NCBI RefSeq assembly: GCF_000975135.1 | Contig: NZ_BBRF01000001.1 | Span: 1,056,380-1,120,379 of the forward strand | Direction of reading: 5' to 3' | DNA: 64,000 nt | Source: Demequina aurantiaca | GTDB taxonomy: Bacteria > Actinomycetota > Actinomycetes > Actinomycetales > Demequinaceae | In this document: positions 27,715 through 36,336 of the stretch, piece after piece | Layout: every line of letters starts with the position of its first letter | Position numbering within the stretch: position 1 is the stretch's first letter | The notes under the pieces: model-generated | The model's input: the letters and a program-made list of their open reading frames with translations, nothing else | Told to the model about the DNA's origin: nothing | Database searches by the model: none | Position numbers and translations under genes: made by a program

Positions 27715-29492
27715 GACACACCTCCCTTCACCCGGCGGGGCAACGGCGTGCTCCACCGCGCCGGTTCAACGGCTGGTTCTTGCTTGGCGGCGACAGGGAC
27801 CGCGGCGCTCGCCGGAGCCGGCGCAGCAACAGAGGTAGAAGCAGGCCGCGCCACGACAGTGCGCATCGGCCGCTCTTGGCGGTGATCGGAAGCGGCGGAA
27901 CGCGGCACGTCTCTGCCGCGGCTTTCGCGGAGCGCGGCCAGCACGAATGCGCCGAGGATCACGGTGTTGGTGACGTTCCACGCTGTGGCCAATGCCACCG
28001 ATCCATTGTCGATATCCCGGAAGATGCCCACCACGCTCGTCAGTGCCAGGAAGATGAAGAACAGTACCTGCGGCACGATGAAGTTGAACGGCGACGAACC
28101 CTTGGCTGTGCCCGTAGCCTGCCATCCGACGTCCTTGCGCTTGATCGCGTTGGTGAGCGCCTTGACGTAGATGGGGAACGAGACCGCCGCGAGTGTCAGT
28201 GTTTCCCACCGGAAGGACCCCAGGGTGTACCAGGCAAAGATGATCTGCAGCAGGTAGAAGCCCGCGTAGTAGAGGAACCACGTGAGCACGGTGGTGTCAA
28301 CCGTCATCGGCTTCAGGTCAAAGAAGATCTCGAGCGGTGGCAGCATCAGCAGGATCAAGGGACAGATGCCAGTCAGGTAGAACGTGGACGTCACCAGGTA
28401 CTGGATGCGCTGCTCGAGTGACAGCCTGCGGTGACGGCTCAGGGGGTTGTGGGTGAGCAGAATCTCAAAGCCGCCGGTCGCCCACCTAAGTTGTTGCTTG
28501 GAGTACGCCTCGATGGTCTCGGGTGCGTCGCCCACGGCGAGCACGTCCGGGATGAAGATCGAGTTCCATCCGGCTTCGTGCAGCATCAACGATGTCCACA
28601 CATCCTCGGACTTCGAGTCGGTGTAGATGCCGCCCACGTCGTCGATGGCGGCCCGGCGGAACATGACGTTGGTGCCCACGCAAAAGGCTGCGTTGAACCG
28701 ATTGCGCCCCGGCTGGATGAAGCGGTAGAACACCGCCTGCATGTAGGCCGCACCGCGCGCGATGGTGGTGTGGAGATTCCCGTAGCTCTGCGGGGTCTGC
28801 ACAAAGGCGAGCTTGGAGTCGTGAAAGAAAGGCAGCGTCTCCTCGATGAAGCCCGGACGCGGCACAAAGTCCGCGTCGAACACAGCGAAGAAGTCACCCT
28901 TGGCGAGCGTGAGCGCGTGGTTGATGTTGCCGGCCTTGGCCCCTCCAGAACTGAGCCGACGCACGTACCTGGCGCCCTCATCGGAGGCAATCGCGCGGAC
29001 CTCGTCCGACCGGCCGTCGTCGAGAATCCACGTCCGGTGCACGCCGTGAATCTCAATCGCGGCTTGCACAGTTCGGCGAATGACCGACGGCGCTTCTCCG
29101 CACGTGGTGATGAAGACGTCCACGCTCGCGGGCCTCCCGTTGAGCTCGACTGGCCACAGCGGCGGGGGTAGCCCGCGGCGCTTCGCATTGACACCGAAGA
29201 GCGCGTCGCGGCTATGAAAGTAAGCAAAGTCGCGGGGGTTGTGACCCCCGGAAAGGATGGTCCACATTCCAAAAAACGCCTGAGCTACCAACACGCTCTC
29301 GGCGAGGAGCACCATGGAGTACGGCAGGAGATCCCCTCGGTGCGCGGGATCGAGGAGAAAGCCCGCGTAAAGGAGCGTGCCCAACGTCGCCGCACCCACC
29401 ATCAGGAACAGGATGGGGCTGGGCGTGGTGTGGGACTCCTGCTGATGAAGCGAATGAGCGGGAGTAGGGGAAGTGTGCATCTGAGGAGACAT
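27711..29492 (-). CDS. Processive GT2 beta-glucan synthase (cellulose/curdlan/BgsA-like)
   Basis: A 593-residue membrane glycosyltransferase that joins sugar from a UDP-sugar and threads the chain out. Two N-terminal helices (about 27-47, 56-77) precede the cytoplasmic GT-A domain with D125 (VDVFITTCGE), D158-D159, D-A-D at 206-208, an SED triplet (295-297, the place of the TED motif) and Q333-Q-L-R-W337. At least four more helices follow (365-510). The last 70 residues are an Ala/Pro-rich cytoplasmic tail; I see no PilZ RxxxR motif. ATG 29492 with GGAG upstream. Its operon with a fusion protein and a beta-1,3-glucanase suggests a product containing beta-1,3 bonds. Cellulose or another beta-glycan remains possible. 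Confidence 0.82.
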   Translation of the reverse strand: MSPQMHTSPTPAHSLHQQESHTTPSPILFLMVGAATLGTLLYAGFLLDPAHRGDLLPYSMVLLAESVLVAQAFFGMWTILSGGHNPRDFAYFHSRDALFGVNAKRRGLPPPLWPVELNGRPASVDVFITTCGEAPSVIRRTVQAAIEIHGVHRTWILDDGRSDEVRAIASDEGARYVRRLSSGGAKAGNINHALTLAKGDFFAVFDADFVPRPGFIEETLPFFHDSKLAFVQTPQSYGNLHTTIARGAAYMQAVFYRFIQPGRNRFNAAFCVGTNVMFRRAAIDDVGGIYTDSKSEDVWTSLMLHEAGWNSIFIPDVLAVGDAPETIEAYSKQQLRWATGGFEILLTHNPLSRHRRLSLEQRIQYLVTSTFYLTGICPLILLMLPPLEIFFDLKPMTVDTTVLTWFLYYAGFYLLQIIFAWYTLGSFRWETLTLAAVSFPIYVKALTNAIKRKDVGWQATGTAKGSSPFNFIVPQVLFFIFLALTSVVGIFRDIDNGSVALATAWNVTNTVILGAFVLAALRESRGRDVPRSAASDHRQERPMRTVVARPASTSVAAPAPASAAVPVAAKQEPAVEPARWSTPLPRRVKGGVS

Positions 29493-29577
29493 GGGTACTC
29501 CGTCTAGGTCTCGGAGGCACCATGTAGTATCAGGCGCTCCGTGTGAATGATCCGAGATGGCGGCGCTGCCTCATGCG

Positions 29578-29596
29578 GCGGGAACAGTGCTCCCGC
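29578..29596. repeat. Palindrome in the leader of the glucan synthase operon
   Basis: GCGGGA, seven bases, TCCCGC lies 86-104 bases upstream of the synthase start, inside the 247-base gap between it and ssuC. It could be an operator or an mRNA hairpin. No clear promoter boxes were found and no gene is seen in the gap. Confidence 0.3.
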
Positions 29597-29739
29597 GAAC
29601 GGTACTGCTACGAACGAACCTACGGCACGAGGGTGAACCACGTAGGGTCCACAAGGTAAATAGTGCGTGACGCAAACCTCACCGATGGGACAGGCGAGCG
29701 GCATCGTCCCTCACTCGAGTTACTCGGTGTGGTGGCTCC

Positions 29740-30597
29740 CTAGTGAGGCAGCCCGGCGTCCACGAGTCCCCGCGAGACGCGCAGGCGGTGGTGCACACGA
29801 GCGAACACCAGTCGGTCCACGAGCATCGTGAAGGCGAGCACGATCATGATGGTGGCCATCATCTCGGTGAGGTCGCCGGTCTCGCGCGAGCGGGCAATAA
29901 CCGAGCCGATGCCAGTACCCGACACGGAGCCGGACAACGCGCCTGAGAAGATCTCGCCGGCCACGAGGCAGCGGAACGCGATCGACCAGCCCAGCTCGAG
30001 ACCGGTAGTGATGCCGGGTAGCGCCGCGGGCAACACCACGTGACGCATGAGCGTGCCGCGGTCCGCGCCGTACGTCCGGCCTGCCCGGATAAGGAGGGGA
30101 GGAACGGATTTCACGGCGCTGCGTGTGGCGAGCATAACCGCCGGCATCGCGCCGATGCTGACCACGGCCCCTAGCGAGAAGACGGACGTACCGAGTACCA
30201 CCGCCGCGACGGGAATCCACATCGAGGTAGGCATGCCCTGCAGCGCAGCCAGATACGGGGATAGTCCGCGGTCCAATGCCGGGTGAGCGCCGATCAGCAG
30301 TCCCAGCGCCACACCACCCACTGCGGCGATCGCGAAGCAGATTCCCATGAACGCGGTGACGCGCCCAAAAATCGAGAACAACTGGCCGTCCTTGGCCATG
30401 CGCACCAGCTCGCCGCCGGTGTCGGCAGGGCTGGGTAGCGTGTCGACAAAGGCGGAGGTCAACGCCCACAGGGCCAGGATCACGACCCCGGTCACAAGGA
30501 TGGGTAGTGCCTTGCGTCCGCGCTGGGCGCGCTCGCGTACGACGCCGGCCGATGCGTCGGCCGGCTGAGCACCGGCGGTGACCTCAGATGCTGACAT
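29740..30597 (-). CDS. ssuC: ABC transporter permease, sulfonate/taurine type (SsuC/TauC)
   Basis: A 285-residue membrane protein of the binding-protein-dependent permease family. The ATPase-contacting loop is RAGRTYGADRGTLMRHVVLPAALPGI and six hydrophobic segments are seen. I chose ATG 30597, with GGAGGA upstream and overlapping the ssuB end by 14 bases. Longer in-frame extensions lie in ssuB. Last gene of the sulfate-assimilation transcript. The substrate (sulfonates, taurine or sulfate itself) is an inference from the operon. No substrate-binding protein is encoded next to it. Confidence 0.75.
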   Translation of the reverse strand: MSASEVTAGAQPADASAGVVRERAQRGRKALPILVTGVVILALWALTSAFVDTLPSPADTGGELVRMAKDGQLFSIFGRVTAFMGICFAIAAVGGVALGLLIGAHPALDRGLSPYLAALQGMPTSMWIPVAAVVLGTSVFSLGAVVSIGAMPAVMLATRSAVKSVPPLLIRAGRTYGADRGTLMRHVVLPAALPGITTGLELGWSIAFRCLVAGEIFSGALSGSVSGTGIGSVIARSRETGDLTEMMATIMIVLAFTMLVDRLVFARVHHRLRVSRGLVDAGLPH

Positions 30598-31390
30598 GGC
30601 CGTCCTCCGATCCGCCACGGGGGGCGGAGATGCCGAGTTGGTCGGCGGCATCGAGCAGTCCGCGCACCTCGCGCGCGAGTGCCACGACACGGTCGGACTC
30701 GACTACCCGTGGACGCTGCAATCCCACCGCTACTTCGCCGATGATGTGGCCGGGTCCGGACGACAGCACCACCACTCGCGAGCCAAGGGCAACGGCCTCG
30801 CGCACGTTGTGGGTCACGAAGATGATCGTGGTGCCGGTCTCCTGCCAGAGATCCTGGAGTTCAACATGGAGGCGGTCGCGTGACGGTGCATCGAGCGCGG
30901 AGAAGGGCTCGTCCATGAGCAGCACCTGGGGCCGCATCGCGAACGCGCGAGCCAGGGCCGCACGCTGGCGCATCCCGCCGGACAGTTGGTGGGGGTGCAG
31001 GTCGGCGGCATCGCTCAGTCCCACCTTGGCGAGCCACTCGGTGACGGTGGCCTCGCGCTCGGCATCGGCGATCCCGGCGTTCTTCAGCCCAAAGCCCACA
31101 TTGTCCCGTACCGACAGCCAGGGAAACAGTGCATGCTCCTGAAACACCATGACCCGATCGAGCCCGGGTCCAGTAACTTTCGCACCGTCCACGACCACCG
31201 ACCCGCGCACGGGGCGCGTGTGACCTGCCACGAGGTCGAGCAGGGTGGACTTGCCGCAGCCAGATGGCCCGACGACGCAGATGAACTCGCCGGCAGCGAT
31301 AGACAACGTGACGCCATCCAACGCCAGGCGCGCGGGGCCGCGCCCGGCGAACTGCTGGGCAACGTCGGTGAGGAGGACAGGTGAGCTCAT
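30584..31390 (-). CDS. ssuB: ABC transporter ATPase, sulfonate/taurine type (SsuB/TauB)
   Basis: A 268-residue ATPase with Walker A GPSGCGKST (41-49), Q-loop FQEHALFPW, signature LSGGMRQR, Walker B LLMDEP and the switch histidine in FVTHN. It powers uptake through SsuC. The ATG overlaps the cysN stop by one base (TAATG), tying import of sulfur compounds to the assimilation enzymes. A nitrate/sulfonate/taurine-type subfamily is clear, the exact substrate is not. Confidence 0.8.
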   Translation of the reverse strand: MSSPVLLTDVAQQFAGRGPARLALDGVTLSIAAGEFICVVGPSGCGKSTLLDLVAGHTRPVRGSVVVDGAKVTGPGLDRVMVFQEHALFPWLSVRDNVGFGLKNAGIADAEREATVTEWLAKVGLSDAADLHPHQLSGGMRQRAALARAFAMRPQVLLMDEPFSALDAPSRDRLHVELQDLWQETGTTIIFVTHNVREAVALGSRVVVLSSGPGHIIGEVAVGLQRPRVVESDRVVALAREVRGLLDAADQLGISAPRGGSEDGHVSI

Positions 31391-32808
31391 TAGATGCTGA
31401 TGTACGAATCCTCGCCGCTACCGGGCACCTGCGCGCGAGCCGTGCCGGCACCGAGGGTGTTGCCATCCTGGGGGTCGATCAGGCAGAACGCGCCGGTGCG
31501 GCGGTGGCGACCATAGTCCTCGACAGCGAGCGGCTGCGCGAGTTGGAACGAGACCACACCAATGTCATTGAGCAGCAGCTCGTGACCCTTAGCGATCGAG
31601 TTGTCCAGCGTGCCGCCGGGCAGCGAGATGTCGAGAATACCCTCGATGCTGGTGACCATCGCCTGAACCATCGCGGTTCCGTGCTGCACCAGCACGCGGT
31701 CGCGCACCCGGAGCGGACGATCCGTCAACCACGCGACGTGAGCGTGGAACTGGCGCTCCGCCTTGGGGGCGTCGGTACCGAAGGCGAGCAGGTCGCCTCG
31801 CGCGATATCGATCTCGTCCGTCAGGCGAAGTGCAACCGACTGACCGGTAAACGCCTCGTCGAGCGGGCCCGTCGCGGTGTCAATCCCCGCGATGGTCGAT
31901 GTGCGCCCCGAGGGCAGCACGGTGACCGGGTCGCCTACGCGCACCGTGCCTTCGGCAACCTGGCCGCCGTAGCCGCGGTATTCGCGGTACTCGGGGCTGA
32001 TCGCGGCATCCTGAGGACGAAGCACCAACTGGACGGGGAAGCGCCAGCCAGTCTCAGCATCGGCTGCATCCTGGGCCGTGGGGTGCTTGACGCCGCGCTT
32101 GTGGGCGGCGCCGTAGAGGTCGGCGCCATCGTCGATGGACGGCACGGTTTCGAGCACGTCAAGCACGGTTGGGCCCTCATACCAGGAGGTGCGGGTGGAG
32201 GCGACGGCGACGTTGTCGCCCTCCAGCGCGCTCACCGGGATGCTGATGACGTTGGTCAGGCCCAGCGACTCGGCGTGCGACTGCACGTGACGCTCGATGT
32301 GCCGGAACGGCCCCTGCGCGTAGTCGAGCAGGTCAATCTTGTTGACCGCCACGATCACGTGGGGGACGCGCAAAAGTGCCGCCACGGCGAGGTGGCGCTT
32401 GGTCTGCTCGACCACACCGAAGCGGGCGTCGATCAGGACCACCAGGGCATCGGCCGTGGAGGCTCCAGTGACGGCATTGCGCGTGTACTGCACGTGTCCC
32501 GGGCAGTCGGCCAGGATGAACGTGCGCTTGGGGGTGGAGAAGTAGCGGTACGCGACGTCGATGGTGATGCCCTGCTCGCGCTCGGCACGCAGACCATCGG
32601 TGAGCAGCGCAAGGTCGGGGGCCTCGAGCCCGCGGTCACGCGAGACGCGCTCCACGGCCTCGTAGGCGTCCGCGAGGATCGACTTGGTGTCGTGCAACAG
32701 GCGTCCCACCAGGGTGGACTTGCCATCGTCGACGGATCCCGCGGTGGCGAAGCGCAGTAGTGAGGTGACGCGCGAGTCGGCGGCCTCGTATGCGATATCG
32801 GTGCTCAT
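31390..32808 (-). CDS. cysN: Sulfate adenylyltransferase subunit 1 (GTPase)
   Basis: A 472-residue EF-Tu-like GTPase that drives APS formation by CysD. Its motifs are GSVDDGKST (P-loop), DCPGHVQYTRN (G3) and NKIDLLD (G4), followed by two beta-barrel domains. It ends after the barrels and has no fused APS kinase (CysC), consistent with the APS-type reductase upstream. ATG 32808 shares one base with the cysD stop; a longer frame reaching 32961 would begin inside cysD with unrelated sequence. Confidence 0.94.
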   Translation of the reverse strand: MSTDIAYEAADSRVTSLLRFATAGSVDDGKSTLVGRLLHDTKSILADAYEAVERVSRDRGLEAPDLALLTDGLRAEREQGITIDVAYRYFSTPKRTFILADCPGHVQYTRNAVTGASTADALVVLIDARFGVVEQTKRHLAVAALLRVPHVIVAVNKIDLLDYAQGPFRHIERHVQSHAESLGLTNVISIPVSALEGDNVAVASTRTSWYEGPTVLDVLETVPSIDDGADLYGAAHKRGVKHPTAQDAADAETGWRFPVQLVLRPQDAAISPEYREYRGYGGQVAEGTVRVGDPVTVLPSGRTSTIAGIDTATGPLDEAFTGQSVALRLTDEIDIARGDLLAFGTDAPKAERQFHAHVAWLTDRPLRVRDRVLVQHGTAMVQAMVTSIEGILDISLPGGTLDNSIAKGHELLLNDIGVVSFQLAQPLAVEDYGRHRRTGAFCLIDPQDGNTLGAGTARAQVPGSGEDSYISI

Positions 32809-33749
32809 TAGAAGTAGCCCTCTTTCTTGCGGTCTTCCATCGCTGCTTCGCTCACGCGGTCGTCGGCGCGCGTGGCGCCACGTTCCGTGATGCGAGTCGA
32901 GGCGACCTCGGCGATGACGTCTGAAATTGATGTGGCGGGGGACTCGACGGCGCCCGTGCACGACGCGTCTCCCACGGTGCGATACCGGACGGAACGGGTC
33001 TCAGTCTGCTCGTCGTCACGCATCTTCACGGCGGGGTGCGGAGAGAGCCACATGCCGTCGCGCTTGAAGACCTCGCGGTCGTGCGAGTAATACAGCGAAG
33101 GCACGTCAATGTCATCGCGCTCGATGTAGCGCCACACGTCCAGCTCGGTCCAGTTGCTGATGGGGAACACGCGCACGTGCTGACCCGGCAGGTGGCGCGG
33201 GTTGTACAAATTCCAGAGCTCGGGACGCTGGTTGCGTGGGTCCCACGCGCCAAACTCGTCGCGAAGAGACACGACGCGCTCCTTGGCGCGGGCCTTCTCT
33301 TCGTCGCGCCGTGCTCCGCCAAACACCACGTCGTACTTGTGCTGCGTGATGCCGTCGAGCAGCGGTACGGTCTGCAGCTGGTTGCGGGTGCCGTCGGGAC
33401 GCTCGCGCAGGCGTTCGTCGTCGATGTAGTCCTGCACCTTCATGACCTGCAGGCGCAGGCCGAGGCGCTCGACCGTGCGGTCGCGGAACTCGATGACCTC
33501 GTCAAAGTTGTGGCCGGTATCGACATGCATCAGTTCGAACGGCACCTTGCCGGGCCAGAACGCCTTGGTGGCCAGGTGCAGCACCACCACGGAGTCCTTG
33601 CCGCCGCTGAACAGGAGCACGGGCTTGCGCGCGGTGCCCACGGCCTCGCGGATGATGTGGATGCCCTCGGCCTCGAGCGCATCGAGCGTGCTCATGCGCG
33701 CCGGTACGTGGGTGGACGCTGGATCTGTGGTCACAACTGCCTCGCTCAT
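32808..33749 (-). CDS. cysD: Sulfate adenylyltransferase subunit 2
   Basis: A 313-residue ATP pyrophosphatase-type subunit that activates sulfate with ATP to APS. The PP-loop SGGKDSVVVLHLA is intact, with MHVDTGHNFDE and VFGGARRDEEKARAKER also matching. ATG 33749 overlaps the cysH stop (ATGA). A start at 33833 would add 28 unrelated residues. Works as a heterodimer with CysN. Confidence 0.94.
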   Translation of the reverse strand: MSEAVVTTDPASTHVPARMSTLDALEAEGIHIIREAVGTARKPVLLFSGGKDSVVVLHLATKAFWPGKVPFELMHVDTGHNFDEVIEFRDRTVERLGLRLQVMKVQDYIDDERLRERPDGTRNQLQTVPLLDGITQHKYDVVFGGARRDEEKARAKERVVSLRDEFGAWDPRNQRPELWNLYNPRHLPGQHVRVFPISNWTELDVWRYIERDDIDVPSLYYSHDREVFKRDGMWLSPHPAVKMRDDEQTETRSVRYRTVGDASCTGAVESPATSISDVIAEVASTRITERGATRADDRVSEAAMEDRKKEGYF

Positions 33750-34444
33750 TCGTGGATTCCGCACTCTGTCTTCTCTTGCCCCGACCACCGGCCGGACCGA
33801 GGGTCCTCGCCGGGTGCCACCTTGTTGGTGCACGGCTCGCAGCCGATGCTGGGATAGCCCTGCGCGACCAAGGGGTTGCGCGGCAGCTGGTTGGCTACCT
33901 GGTAAACCTCGACGTCCATGTCCGACCAGGCGGCAATGGGATTGATCTTGACCAAGCCGTGCCCCTCATCCCACGTGACGATCGGCATTTCGGCACGGGT
34001 CACGGCATCGACGCGGCGGGCGCCGGTCACCCAGGCGTCGTAACCCGCGAGCGAGCGCGCGAGCGGATCAACCTTGCGCATGAAGCAGCACAAATTGGGG
34101 TCGCGCGCGAAGAGGTCCTTGCCGAACTCGGCATCCTGCTCTTCTACGGTCTTTGCCGGCAGCGCGTTGACGATCGTGATGGGGAAGCGCCGGGCTGCCT
34201 CGTCACGGGTCTCGATGGTCTCCTTGAAGTGGTAGCCGGTCTCCAGGAACAACACATGCGCTCCAGGCAGACGCGTGCCAAACATGTGCGGCAGGATCGT
34301 GTCCTGCATGGAGGCGGCGACGATGAGCTTCTGGCCGAAGGTCTCGATGGCCCAGTCGGCAATTTCCGACGCCGATGCTCCGGCCAGGCGTTCGTTGACC
34401 TCGGCGCACGCCTCAGCGTTCCACACGGTGGTGTCGGTACTCAT
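33746..34444 (-). CDS. cysH: Adenylyl-sulfate (APS) reductase
   Basis: A 232-residue reductase that makes sulfite. The iron-sulfur ligands of the APS-type enzyme are present: C119-C120 (NLCCFMRK) and C202-x2-C205 (GCEPC), with catalytic C228 in KTECGIH near the C-terminus. The [4Fe-4S] ligands point to APS rather than PAPS, in agreement with the missing cysC. ATG 34444 overlaps the sirA stop by four bases. Confidence 0.93.
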   Translation of the reverse strand: MSTDTTVWNAEACAEVNERLAGASASEIADWAIETFGQKLIVAASMQDTILPHMFGTRLPGAHVLFLETGYHFKETIETRDEAARRFPITIVNALPAKTVEEQDAEFGKDLFARDPNLCCFMRKVDPLARSLAGYDAWVTGARRVDAVTRAEMPIVTWDEGHGLVKINPIAAWSDMDVEVYQVANQLPRNPLVAQGYPSIGCEPCTNKVAPGEDPRSGRWSGQEKTECGIHE

Positions 34445-36231
34445 TTGATGAGCTCCTCTTCCGCCCGGAAGGCCCAGTCGGCGAACGTCTCTTCGCCAAC
34501 GCGGTCGGCGAGGAAGTTTTTGGTGACGCGCTCGACGTAGTCAGGCATGCCGTCTTGGGTGACCTTGTGGGCACGGATCTTGCGCCCAAAGTCGTTGTCG
34601 TCGCCGCGACCCAAGCGCCCACCCAGGTGAACCTGATAGCCGGGGACCTGTTCTCCGGATTCCTCGTCTAGGACCAGCTGACCCTTAAACCCGATGTCCG
34701 CGGTCTGGACGCGTGCGCAGGAGTTGGGGCAGCCGTTGACGTGCACAGTAATAGGAGTGTCGAGTGTGGGGAAGATGTCGTCGAGCTTCTTGACGACCTC
34801 GCGGGCGGTGGCCTTGGTCTCCACGATCGCGAGCTTGCAGTACTCGATGCCGGTGCACGCGATCACGTTGCGGTGGAACTCGCGGGGGTTGGAGTCCAGC
34901 TCGAGAGCACGCAGGCCGTTCACCACGTCGTTGACGCTGGGCTCGGGGATGTCGAGCACCAGGATCTTCTGTAGCGGCGTGAGCCGGATGCGGTCCGACC
35001 CCACGGCCTCCGTGATGTTGGCGATCTCCTGGAGCTTGGTGCCGGAGATGCGGCCGGCGACGGGGGCGACTCCCACAAAGTAGTTGCCGTCGCGCTGCTC
35101 GTTGATTCCCACGTGGTCGCCTCGCGCACCGGGCTTGCCCACCTTGGGGGCGGGGCCCTCCGGGAGGGTGTAGCCCAGGTAGTCGTCCTGCAGCACTTGG
35201 AGGAACTTCTCTCCGCCCCAGGCCTTCACGAGGAACTTGAGGCGTGCCCGCGTGCGCAGGCGCCGGTAGCCGTGGTCGCGGAAGATTCCCACCACGCCCG
35301 CCCAAACCTCGGACACCTGCTCGGGCTTGACGAACACGCCCAGGCGAATGCCGAGGTGGGGGTTGATGGACAGTCCGCCACCCACCCACAGGTCGTAGCC
35401 CACACCGAACTCGGGGTGCTCGACGGCGCAGAACGCCACGTCCTGCACCTCGTGAAGGATGTCGGGGACCGGGGTTCCGGTGATCGCGGTCTTGAACTTG
35501 CGGGGAAGGTTGGTGAACTGCGGGTCGCCAATGTACTTGTCGGTGATCTCGTTGATGTTGGGCGTGGGGTCGATCAACTCGTCCTTGGCGATGCCCGCGA
35601 CGGGAGAGCCGAGGATCACGCGCGGCACGTCGCCGCACGCCTCGGTGCAGAACAGACCCACGGCCTCGACGCGACGGAAGATCTCCGGCACGTCCTCGAT
35701 GCGGATCCAGTGGAGCTGGATGTTCTGGCGGTCCGAGACGTCGGCGGTGTCACGGCCGAATTCCTCGGAGATCTTGCCGATCTCGCGCGCCTGCGCCACG
35801 GACAGCTGGCCGCCATCCGAGCGGATGCGAAGCATGAAGTACTCGTCGTCGAGCTGGTGAGCGTCCAGGATTGCGGTCTTGCCGCCATCAATTCCCTGGC
35901 GACGCTGCGTGTAGAGCCCCCACCACCGGAAGCGGCCGCGTAGGTCTCCGGGAGGGATGGACCAGAAGCCCCACTTGGAGTACAGGTTCTCGATGCGCTC
36001 GCGTACCTCGAGTGGGTCTCCGACGGACTTCATCTCTTCGTTGGGGTTCAGCGGAGTCTTGTCGCCGGCCGCCCACTGACCGTCACGGCTAGCGCTGTTC
36101 TTGCGCGCAGAAGCCTCGCGGGTGCGGATGAGGCGCGCCTCCTCGCGGTGGCGGCGGCGCTCCTCGGCTTCCGCGTTTGTAGCGGAATTGGGCGCAGCAG
36201 CATCGGCTGCAGTGGCTCCAGTGGGTGTCAC
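34441..36231 (-). CDS. sirA: Ferredoxin-dependent sulfite reductase
   Basis: A 596-residue siroheme/[4Fe-4S] enzyme that reduces sulfite to sulfide with ferredoxin. Cluster ligands are C459 and C465 (ACTGIEYC) and C501 and C505 (NGCPNSC). The siroheme-contacting RQNIQLHW is present too. The first 60 residues are an Ala/Arg/Glu-rich extension. GTG 36231 is preceded by GAGGAG, which lies in a potential hairpin (see 36237-36259). First gene of six tightly overlapping genes; its expression should set that of the operon. FprA, divergent, is the likely source of reduced ferredoxin. Nitrite reductase is the main alternative, unlikely beside cysHDN. Confidence 0.92.
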   Translation of the reverse strand: MTPTGATAADAAAPNSATNAEAEERRRHREEARLIRTREASARKNSASRDGQWAAGDKTPLNPNEEMKSVGDPLEVRERIENLYSKWGFWSIPPGDLRGRFRWWGLYTQRRQGIDGGKTAILDAHQLDDEYFMLRIRSDGGQLSVAQAREIGKISEEFGRDTADVSDRQNIQLHWIRIEDVPEIFRRVEAVGLFCTEACGDVPRVILGSPVAGIAKDELIDPTPNINEITDKYIGDPQFTNLPRKFKTAITGTPVPDILHEVQDVAFCAVEHPEFGVGYDLWVGGGLSINPHLGIRLGVFVKPEQVSEVWAGVVGIFRDHGYRRLRTRARLKFLVKAWGGEKFLQVLQDDYLGYTLPEGPAPKVGKPGARGDHVGINEQRDGNYFVGVAPVAGRISGTKLQEIANITEAVGSDRIRLTPLQKILVLDIPEPSVNDVVNGLRALELDSNPREFHRNVIACTGIEYCKLAIVETKATAREVVKKLDDIFPTLDTPITVHVNGCPNSCARVQTADIGFKGQLVLDEESGEQVPGYQVHLGGRLGRGDDNDFGRKIRAHKVTQDGMPDYVERVTKNFLADRVGEETFADWAFRAEEELIK

Positions 36232-36236
36232 GGAGA

Positions 36237-36259
36237 CTCCTCGAAAGATTTCGTGGGAG
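36237..36259 (-). promoter_or_regulatory. Hairpin that hides the sirA Shine-Dalgarno sequence
   Basis: On the minus strand CTCC (36259-36256) can pair with the Shine-Dalgarno GGAG (36240-36237) and CGAA (36253-36250) with TTCG (36245-36242) around an ATCT loop, with a two-by-one internal loop between. Forming it would block ribosome entry at the GTG five bases downstream. Pairing found by eye; no energy was calculated. Confidence 0.5.
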
Positions 36260-36270
36260 CTTGGCCGTTT

Positions 36271-36304
36271 GAGCGCGATGAGTTGCGCTCGTGAGGCCGA
36301 GCGC
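36271..36304 (-). promoter_or_regulatory. Mutually exclusive stems in the sirA leader
   Basis: Reading along the transcript, GCGCTC (36304-36299), GAGCGC (36290-36285) and GCGCTC (36276-36271) follow each other with two eight-base loops. The middle segment can pair with the first or with the third, not both. The second form can be extended by GGCC on each side (36298-36295 with 36266-36263). This is the layout of an attenuator. Confidence 0.5.
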
Positions 36305-36336
36305 CCAGGGGTACAGGTTGGTGTATCCGTGGGCGG

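Noticed and set aside
28000..28200. A PilZ domain in the glucan synthase
   Set aside because: No RxxxR with a downstream D/NxSxxG is present in the C-terminal region.
31381..32760. A 459-codon plus-strand frame opposite cysN
   Set aside because: No ribosome-binding site or family features; cysN is complete on the other strand.
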